From contig NC_085128.1 in the NCBI RefSeq assembly GCF_030269925.1, positions 1,056,501 to 1,120,500 of the forward strand: a stretch of 64,000 nt of DNA, in the 5' to 3' direction. The notes beneath the pieces are model-generated. The model saw only the letters and a list, made by a program, of their open reading frames with translations, was not told the origin of the DNA and did not search any database. Source of the stretch: Bombyx mori (Eukaryota; Arthropoda; Insecta; Lepidoptera; Bombycidae). Positions 56,925 through 64,000 of the stretch are shown piece by piece; the first letter of the stretch is position 1; every line of letters begins with the position of its first letter. The position numbers and the translations under genes were made by a program.

Positions 56925-57600
56925 CCCTTGTAGGCATACGAGCATACGGCCCACCTGATGGTAAGTGGTTACCATCGCCCATAGACTTCAGCAATGCCAG
57001 AAGCAGAGCCAAGCCGCTGCCTACCGTTAAGTACTCTCCACAAGCCTCGTTTGAAGAAGAATATGTCATAGCGCTCGAGAAACACCGTGGAGGGGAGCTC
57101 ATTCCTAAGCCGGATGGTACGTAGCAAAAAAGATCTCTGGAAGCGCACTGTGGATGACCGCAGTGGCTCCAGGTAGTATGGATAAACTCTACTCTGGTGG
57201 CGGGCGGTGCGATGGTAAAAACGAGATGGTGGTATCTTAAACAATTCCTCAGAGCACTCCGCATGGAACATACTGTACAAAATACAGAGGGAACCGAAGT
57301 CCCTCCGAAGACCCAGAGGTTCCAAACGATCCATGAGAATGGGATTATCGACAATCCGAACGGCTCTCTTCTATATGGAGTCAAATGGAAGAAGCTGGTA
57401 TTTGGGAGCCCCGGCCCAGAGATGGGAGCAGTACTCCACGCGAGGCCCGACTTGCTTTATAAAGCAAAAGTCTTTATCCAGGCGTGAAGTACCGCTTCGC
57501 TGTGTTGAGGACTCCCAGTATTTTGGACGCCAACTTGGCTTTGCCTTCCTAATGACTCCGAAATTGGACATCGCTCGAAATCGACCCCATCGACCCCAAG
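56925..57600 (-). mobile_element. L1Bm/BMC1-type LINE 3' fragment
   Basis: 3' UTR then ORF2 C-terminal codons on the minus strand ('YLEPLRSSTVRFQRSFLL', 'TIRLRNELPSTVFLERYD'), extending about 250 bp further 5' than the copy at 46558. Split by frame changes. It starts about 240 bp upstream of the lebercilin start codon. Confidence 0.9.
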
Positions 57601-58207
57601 TATCCCAATACTCTCGGAAGGTTGCAGGGATACTCCTTATATATTTATTCCTTATATACCATATTAAATGATATATTTCAATTATAATATATATTCAATT
57701 ATACCTACACATATTTACTTTCATGTTTTATCTGAGATCAACAAGACTCAAATGTGCTCTTTCTATCTTTTAAATGTCGGTAGGGCCATTCTGATTAAAG
57801 CCAGTTTTTTTTTTTTATGAGAGCTATTTTTTATTATTTTGCCCAGGATTGTTATGTCCAATTTTGACAGAAACTATGTCTATTTATGAGCCTCGAAAAA
57901 TCATTTATCTCTAAATCGGAGACAAGATCGAATTAAGTTTTGCAAAAATATTTTAATATGCACACAATGTTTAATGTACACACTTTAATGGTTTTGCTTT
58001 TTCTTGAACAGGGCGAAGTAGCTGCACTATTTTTTTTTATTTTTTTTTACTTCCCAATCTCTAATTATTACTATTATTATAATTAAATAAAATTACTATT
58101 ATTCTAAGTATATAATAATTAAAATCTTATTAAATTTACTTTTTAAAAAAAGGATTAAAAACGCAATTAAAAATAATAATATAAGATACTTTTTGATGAA
58201 TGGGAAG
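57601..58207. other. AT-rich intergenic DNA
   Basis: T- and A-rich, no supported gene. Confidence 0.5.
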
Positions 58208-60098
58208 TTTTTTTTTTATTGCTGATAGCCTTGAGAGGCTATGTCAGCTTCACCCTAACGTTAGTAGGTGAGCTCGCGGGGCTCAAGCGGAGAGTTGCTA
58301 ACACTGACCCTAGCAAGAGCAGTGCTTCGCAGAATCTACCACCGGATCGGAAACGCGGCCCACTGAGAAGATCCGGCGAGAAACTCAGTGGGCTGTGTCT
58401 ATGGGTTAGTTCGCTCGTCGAGCCCTTCGTCGCAAGCGACGGGTTCGACGAGGATGGTGACCGGTGCTTGTGGTGCCTAAAAGCACCGTTAATGGATCAG
58501 GAGGATCCGTAATGACGTGCTTTGGGCGACGTCGACGGTTTACCATTCGGTCTACTGGGTCGGGTATGTAATTTCCAGCGGCTACGATGAGAGGGTTCTC
58601 ATGTCGTGCCGCCTTCTCAAAATGGCGCAGCGATGCCGACTGCAAATACTTAGTAACTGAATCGAGCTCCAGGTCATCGTGGAGATCCACGTTCCTAAGG
58701 AACCACGGCGCTCCGATGGCTATCCTGCAGAATCGTGATTGAATAACCTGAAGGGATTTCAAGTGGGTGCGGGCTGCGTGAGCGAACACTACGCTTGCAT
58801 ACGTCATGACGGGGCGTATACAAGTTTTGTAGAGAGTTACCTTATTACGGAGGGACAGTTTGCTTCGACTACAAAGCATTGGATAGAGTCGTCCTAGAAT
58901 AAACGCGGCGCGGTCGCGTACCGTTTTTATATGGGGACGGAATGTCATCCCTCTGTCGAGGGTGACGCCTAGATATTTGACCTTCGAGACCCACGGTATG
59001 GGCTGACCAAAGAGAGTGATGGGACTAACGGCGGAGGTGTTTGCGCGCCTACTACGGAGTGGGATGCTCAAAGTGATGTTCGGAGGGCGACCCCTTTTGA
59101 AGAGCACCGCTGCGCTTTTCGTGGGGTTGATGTCAATTCGCCACTTCCGGAACCACTGTCCCATGGTGGCTACTGCGATCTGGAGTCGCCGATGAAGCAG
59201 CGACATCTTCCTACACGAGTAGTAGATAGCCGTGTCATCGGCGAAGAGCGCTAGATGGGTCTCCGGAGACCGGGGTATATCATTGATATACAAACTAAAT
59301 AATAACGGGGAGAGCGCGGAGCCTTGCGGGACTCCGGCAGTCAGTTGACGGGGACGAGAACGAGTTCCCTCTACTCGATATCGAAACGAACGGTTCGACA
59401 AGAAGTCTCGTATGATGAGCACGAGTCTGTCTGGCACTCCCATGTTGTACAGTTTGTAAATTAAACCGTTGTGCCAGACTTTGTCGAACGCCTTCGCGAT
59501 GTCGAAGAAGAGGGCGCCGGTCGGGATTTGTTTACGCCTATTTAGTCCTATCAGGATGTGCTCCGTGAGGCGGTGCACTTGTTGTGTTGTGCACGAGTGC
59601 TTAGAGCGGAATCCGAACTATTCGTCTAAGAGAATTTTGTTCGCGGTAACAAAATCCCAGAGGCGTTTCCTAAGGAGCCGTTCGTAAATTTTTCCTATCC
59701 TCGGGAGGAGACTAATCGGACGGTAACTAGAAGTTTCGTTTGTCGGTTTGCCCGGCTTATGTATACCGATAACGTCCGCTTCTTTCCACACCGCGGGAAA
59801 GATGCAGTGCGTCATAGCGGCATTTAAAATTATAGCCAACATTGCTATCAGTTGGACTGGCAAAAGTTTTAGCGCGCGGTTGCGGATGCCGTCGGAGCCG
59901 AGTGCCTTCCTAGGTTGGAGGTTGTGGATAGCGTCTCTAACTTCGTCAGTGGTAATGGGGGGTAACGCGTCCGAGGGCGGCAGGGAAGCTCTGCGCTCGA
60001 CCTCCCTGTCGACTAACTCGGTGTGTTCGGGGTCCGCGTGTTGAGTGCTGGTGGTGCACTGCTCTTGCAGTGCATCGGCCAGCAGCTCAGCCTTGTCA
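58208..60098 (-). mobile_element. 5'-truncated Jockey-clade LINE, second copy
   Basis: A T-run (58208-58219, the A-tail) is followed by the 3' UTR with the CCCACTGAG/CTCAGTGGG hairpin and the C-terminal two thirds of the reverse transcriptase. It is truncated upstream of the RT next to a run of 15 T near 60100. Clearly diverged from the full-length copy at 30827-36077, so it represents another Jockey subfamily. No clean target duplication could be defined because both flanks are homopolymeric. Confidence 0.85.
58406..60098 (-). pseudogene. Jockey reverse transcriptase, truncated, one nonsense codon
   Basis: On the minus strand: KAELLADALQEQC, LQPRKALGSDGIRN, SYRPISLLPRIGK, then a TAG at 59618-59620 in place of the usual Gln of the 'DEQFGFR' block. 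It continues in the same frame with FFDIAKAFDKVWH, GVPQGSALSPLLF, catalytic FADD, and the C-terminal 'DPVDRMVNRRRRPKHV' down to the stop at 58406. There is no frameshift, so a single nonsense mutation is the only lesion besides the 5' truncation, which removed ORF1 and the endonuclease. Confidence 0.85.
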
Positions 60099-60261
60099 AT
60101 TTTTTTTTTTTTTTTAGTAAAATTGTCATAAAAATACATACTACAACTACAAAGTGAGATTTTCAATTCAACATCATATCAACTTTCCCTGTTGAGATAC
60201 AATTCGCAATATGTATCCGACTCAGATGACGGGATAACACAGTGCCCCCATCGTCCGTTTT

Positions 60262-60282
60262 TTTTTATTGCTTAGATGGGAC
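60262..60282 (-). mobile_element. Short Bm1 3' end fragment
   Basis: T-run followed by 'attgcttagatggg' only. The next Bm1 tail begins at about 60340. Confidence 0.5.
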
Positions 60283-60415
60283 TTTTATCGCTACGACTAA
60301 ATCGTATTCTGGCGTCAGCCACCTTGAGATATATTTTATTATTTTCATTACTTAGATGGATAGACGAGCTCACAGCTCGTGTAAAATGGTTACCGGATCC
60401 CGTAGACATCGACAA

Positions 60416-60795
60416 TAGACATGCGTAGTTCCGGACCTAAATAGTTCCTGGAACTATGTCCTCATATGGAACTATATCATTCAATCCGAGTTGTCAAAAT
60501 TAACATGTTCAGACAGTTCCATTTCCATTCCAAGTGTACTGTTATGCAGGAACTACGAACGCGTTGAACATGACGGACATGCGGACATGATTAGAGCATA
60601 GGTACTAGACATGCGTAGTTCCGGACCTAAATAGTTCCTGGAACTATGTCCTCATATGGAACTATATCATTCAATCCGAGTTGTCAAAATTAACATGTTC
60701 AGACAGTTCCATTTCCATTCCAAGTGTACTGTTATGCAGGAACTACGAACGCGTTGAACATGACGGACATGCGGACATGATTAGAGCATAGGTAC
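60416..60795. repeat. Perfect 190-bp tandem duplication at the left end of the hAT-type element
   Basis: 60416-60605 and 60606-60795 are identical except possibly at the outermost bases. The duplicated unit includes the terminal TAGACATGCG. Confidence 0.9.
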
Positions 60796-61559
60796 CGCGC
60801 GGCGCGGAGGCGTGGCGCGGCGAGTCCACCCGAACGAGTCTCGAAACGACACGAGTCCACGTAAAGAGATAAGGCGACATATGGCACGAATACGAGAGAG
60901 TGAGATGGAGCGAGTGCATGAAACTGCATGTGGAGCTCTTTCATATTACATTTTTATTAATATTGAAGTTATGTTCTATGACCTACGTGTTACAGTCGAT
61001 AGTTGAATAAATTAAAATGTTTTGCTATGGATTTTGACCTTGACCATGCATCATTCCTACGAGCACTTAACCTTAAGTGTTTGTGGACCATTTCTTAGAA
61101 AATCATAATTCAAAATTCGAGAATTTTAAAACATTCACCACTTTCGCTATTCGGTATCTCGGTTATGGGAAAAAGGTTGTAAGGCTACAACGAGCTTAAT
61201 TTACGTTGCATATCAGAATAACGTGGTATTTTAATTAACAACTGATAGGTTATAGTTTCCGGTGCATCGTACAATACCTACATTGAAAAATAATGAAAGT
61301 AGTAGAGTAGTTGAAATTATGACAAAGTAATTACAGTACATTAATAAATTATGCAACCAGCTGTAACAATGAACCTAAAACTAAAAACCTTACAAAATAA
61401 TAATTACAATAATAATTGCCATAAGCGGCAATCTATTTTTATATAGTGCTTTTAAAAAATTGTATTTTTAATACCTTTTTTGAAAAATATTGTGTAATTA
61501 ATAATAACTTAATACGTGATTCGCTACACTACAAACAGCTACTAGACTTAACATGTCCG

Positions 61560-61700
61560 CGGAACTAAACAGCTTCAAACAGCTACTAGACTTAATATGT
61601 CCGCGGAACTAAACAGCTACAAACTACAAACAGCTACTAGACTTAACATGTTCGTGAAACTAAACAGTTCCGCGAACATGTTTACTGGAACTAGTTCCGA
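61560..61700. repeat. Subterminal repeats at the right end of the hAT-type element
   Basis: 'caaacagctactagactta' occurs three times (about 61532, 61577, 61626), with 'gcggaactaaacagct'-type units between. Confidence 0.75.
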
Positions 61701-62025
61701 CACTCAAAAGAACGATGTCATGTTCAATCCAGTTCTGAACATGATTAGCGCACGTCTAATCGACAACGTAAATGCGCGCTACACGCCTCGAGATACGAGT
61801 TCTAAATCTCAGTTTTAACACTACAACGGTTGCCCCACCCTTCAAACTGAAACGCATTACTGCTTCACGGCAGAAATAAGCGGAGTGGTGGTACCTACCC
61901 GTGCGGACTCACGCGAGGTCTAACCACCAGTAATTACGCAAATTAAATTTTTCCGAGATTGATTTTTATTACGCGATGTGATTGAGTGATGAACATTTGT
62001 TAGGTACGTATTTCATAGTCTCTAT

Positions 62026-63318
62026 CTTCGATCAACAATAGTAACTAGATTTCGGGTCGGTGCATAAAATCCGTCTCGTCAAATAACAGCGCACTTGAAA
62101 TGTGAGCTGTTATTTTGTTTAGTTCACTTCAAACACAGCCAATGTCAACCCGTCTCACAATACCGCAGTGTGTATTCAAAAGTTGCAAAAATAAGGCCCG
62201 AAAAAGCAATTTAACGGCCGGAATATCTTACTTTCGGTAAGTACATGAAGTATAAACTATATTGTAAGCTTTAAACTTATAAATAATATTAAATTTTGAA
62301 CAAAATTATCGATTTTTAACCACCGCTACAAATGTTGGCCAAGGCTCGGCCAACACATGGACAAACTTTTGCTTAACAGAACAGTAAATGCATGGAGTAG
62401 ATTTGTGTTGTAATAATTTTTTAAAATTTGTTAGTAGCACTTCAAAATTAGTTGGTTAAAATTGGTTAATGCTGCTTTTGTGTCTGTTTGTTGGACTCTC
62501 ATTAGATACTTAGCTTTCCATTTTTATTTTAGCTTTCCTAGCAATCACGTGTGCAGAATGGATCTGGATTGTCTCCAGAGAAACAAGAGATGACTTTTAT
62601 AAGCCAGCTAAGATCTCCGCTTATTGACACTGGACATCTTTGTCTTCCGTGCTCACGGCTACTGAAACGTGGCCGAAACATTGTAATAAAAATACCGCGC
62701 TTGAAACCGTTTAAACGTTGTTTTATTATGTGCACTGGTCGCGAAAACTTAAAAATATATATTACACAAAAACGTAACGCTAATAAAATAATAAGTAATG
62801 TATAGATACTAACAAACATACATTTCCAAAACATAAAAAGTAAACAACTAAACTTTTACTTTAATTCATTAATAAATTATTTTAGTGTTAAGCGCGACTC
62901 CCTTACCTCCTGTAGTAAATAGAAATCGGCATTTCAAGAAGCAAAAATAAATAAAGCAAAACGATGTTAGTTCTCAGAGCAATTAAGGGAAAAGTTACTT
63001 TATTTGTTGCCGATTAAGATTGATTTAACATTAAAAGTTGTTTAAAATATGTCTTTTTATTGGTAAGTGACAGGAGTAATTTATTGCTTTGCTCGTTTTA
63101 TATGACGAATGATCGTAAGTATTAGATAATGTTTTGGAGATTTGTGACTTTATTACTAGGTGCCATAGTTGTTATTAGTTTGAACGTAAAAGTGTTTCAA
63201 ATCTTTTTTCTCCGTTTGTTAGTAAACGAATGTAGCTATATAAGTATATATTCACGCGGACAGTTTTTGCTTTAATTTTGTACGTATCCCTTTATCTAGT
63301 TACTATTGTTGATCGAAG
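62026..63318 (+). mobile_element. P-element-like transposon with THAP exon (1,293 bp)
   Basis: Perfect 25-bp terminal inverted repeats (62026-62050, starting CTTCGATCAACAATAG; 63294-63318 its complement). They are flanked by perfect 8-bp direct repeats GTCTCTAT (62018-62025 and 63319-63326). Inside, a spliceable first exon encodes the start of a THAP zinc-binding domain. THAP domain, ~25-31-bp inverted repeats and 8-bp duplications together characterise P-element transposons. The ends do not resemble hAT ends (CAGNG). The element is too short for a full transposase (about 750 residues), so it is an internally deleted copy. Confidence 0.65.
62142..62236 (+). pseudogene. THAP-domain first exon
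   Basis: ATG at 62142 and 31 codons ending at a consensus donor (GTAAGT at 62237). The peptide has the THAP start: CVFKSCKNKARK, then GISYF (C-x4-C, then the GISFHRFP-like block). A plausible acceptor lies at 62531-62532, with an FPSNH-like continuation. The frame then shifts: 'EWIWIVSRETRDDF', which resembles the THAP W...SR..DDF region, lies one base out of frame. The HF end of the domain is not recognisable. Broken copy. Confidence 0.55.
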
Positions 63319-63397
63319 GTCTCTATACTCTGATACAGAGTTGTCGATAAAATACTCCTAGTGTTGTGAATACGTACTTACCATACACAATACCGGT

Positions 63398-63563
63398 GTG
63401 CTTAGGGCGAGTTTTTTTAACGCTCTCCATAGCGTAAAAGTTAACTCAAATTTGTATGGAGTTGGAACGTTTGCCTGCGTTTTCCGCTAGGGGCGCTGTT
63501 CCAACTTCATTCAAATTTGAGTTAACTTTTACGCTATCGAGAATGTTAAATAACTCGCACTAG
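63398..63563. mobile_element. Foldback MITE-like element
   Basis: Two inverted arms of about 70 bp ('gtgcttagggcgag' to 'gagttggaac' and its imperfect complement) flank a ~35-bp centre with 'ccgctaggggcgctg'. A diverged relative is at 45536-45654. Confidence 0.65.
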
Positions 63564-64000
63564 TCCCACAGGTCGCGTACGTGCGTCCTCCTCTATTACG
63601 CATCATCTGTTAATATTCAAGTCAACAAAAAAGTCGTAATTTTTTTAGCACCAAAATAAAACAACCAGTTTGTTATTTAACAAAATATACTTCTTAATCA
63701 ACAGATACTGTACACCATATCTCTATTAACAATGAGCATACTTTAACAATTTTCATCACATTACGTATTGTTTTATACGTGGATATTTATAAGAGTCGAT
63801 AATTCACGAGCCAAGCGAACCGACAATATTTCATCTCTTCATTTCATAATTGAACTGAAAACGTCTTTGGCGCCATTGTGATTTAAAATTCAATGAAAAT
63901 AAAAAGTGACACTAAAAAAATACAAGCTATATTTGTAAAACACTTAATCCGCAAGAGAATTAAATAAAATACTACAAAAAATTACACCTCTCCGTGTGAA
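63564..64000. other. AT-rich DNA at the window end
   Basis: No supported feature. Confidence 0.5.

Larger units (their letters stand above)
60416..61758. mobile_element. hAT-type non-autonomous transposon (1,343 bp)
   Basis: Flanked by perfect 8-bp target duplications ATCGACAA (60408-60415 and 61759-61766), which fit the hAT preference nTnnnnAn. Ends are TAGACATGCG and, inverted, TAGACGTGCG (9 of 10). Both subterminal regions are packed with GGAACTA/TAGTTCC and ATGTTC/GAACAT motifs, as expected for transposase-binding sites. No transposase is visible. The insertion inside a Bm1 makes its boundaries certain. Confidence 0.8.
60340..62016 (-). mobile_element. Bm1 SINE split by a hAT-type element
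   Basis: Bm1 3' part 60340-60415 ('attacttagatggatagacg' to 'gtagacatcgacaa') resumes at 61759 ('atcgacaacgtaaatgcgcg') and runs to about 62016 ('acatttgttaggtacgtatt'). The 8 bp atcgacaa are present on both sides of the insertion. Confidence 0.85.

Noticed and set aside
58208..60100. Target-site duplication of the truncated Jockey
   Set aside because: Both flanks are T-runs, so an apparent match is meaningless.
62538..62834. Opposed 84- and 98-codon frames
   Set aside because: Both lie inside the deleted P-like element and lack domains. The THAP-related reading is short and frameshifted.

Overview
The window looks like chromosomal DNA of a silkworm (Bombyx, most likely B. mori or B. mandarina). 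The main reason is more than twenty copies of the Bombyx SINE Bm1. Fragments of the Bombyx L1Bm/BMC1-type LINE, lepidopteran Helitron-like elements ending in CTAGT, and an intron-containing gene of insect type agree with this. The window is AT-rich and most of it is transposable-element (TE) sequence.

Only one ordinary host gene is visible. It is a complete seven-exon gene on the minus strand (56681 down to 49872) for a 597-residue coiled-coil protein with a lebercilin (LCA5) domain, a ciliary/axonemal protein family. Five of its six introns carry TE fragments. About 130 bp upstream of its start codon is an RFX-type X-box-like site next to an inverted CCAAT box, which fits a ciliary gene.

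Layout: 1-7.2 kb holds scattered Bm1 SINEs, L1Bm 3' ends, one copy of a second tRNA-derived SINE, and Helitron-like elements. 7.25-11.94 kb is a nested stack: a hAT-like element (8-bp target duplication) contains a Ty3/gypsy-type LTR retrotransposon (two 362-bp LTRs, minus strand), which contains a Jockey 3' fragment and a chimeric Bm1. 12-29 kb is rearranged Bm1 copies, LINE 3' ends of several clades (Jockey, R1, RTE-like, L1Bm, CR1/Daphne-like) and a MITE family. 30.6-36.3 kb is a full-length Jockey-clade LINE inserted into a TATA/Inr promoter-like sequence, possibly an LTR. Its ORF2 is broken by a run of 79 A. 36.3-49.8 kb is further SINE/LINE debris and a decayed mariner-like transposase. 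49.9-56.8 kb is the lebercilin gene. 56.9-60.1 kb has an L1Bm fragment and a 5'-truncated Jockey copy. 60.3-63.3 kb has a Bm1 split by a 1.34-kb hAT-type element and, just beyond it, a 1.29-kb element with perfect 25-bp terminal inverted repeats, an 8-bp target duplication and a THAP-domain exon, which suggests a P-element-like transposon.

The most interesting points are the THAP/P-like element, the covarying hairpin shared by the Jockey 3' ends, the intact Inr-DPE promoter of the full-length Jockey, the X-box upstream of the lebercilin gene, and the multilayer nest at 7-12 kb. No database search was possible. Family names rest on recognised motifs, and coordinates of diverged repeats are approximate.
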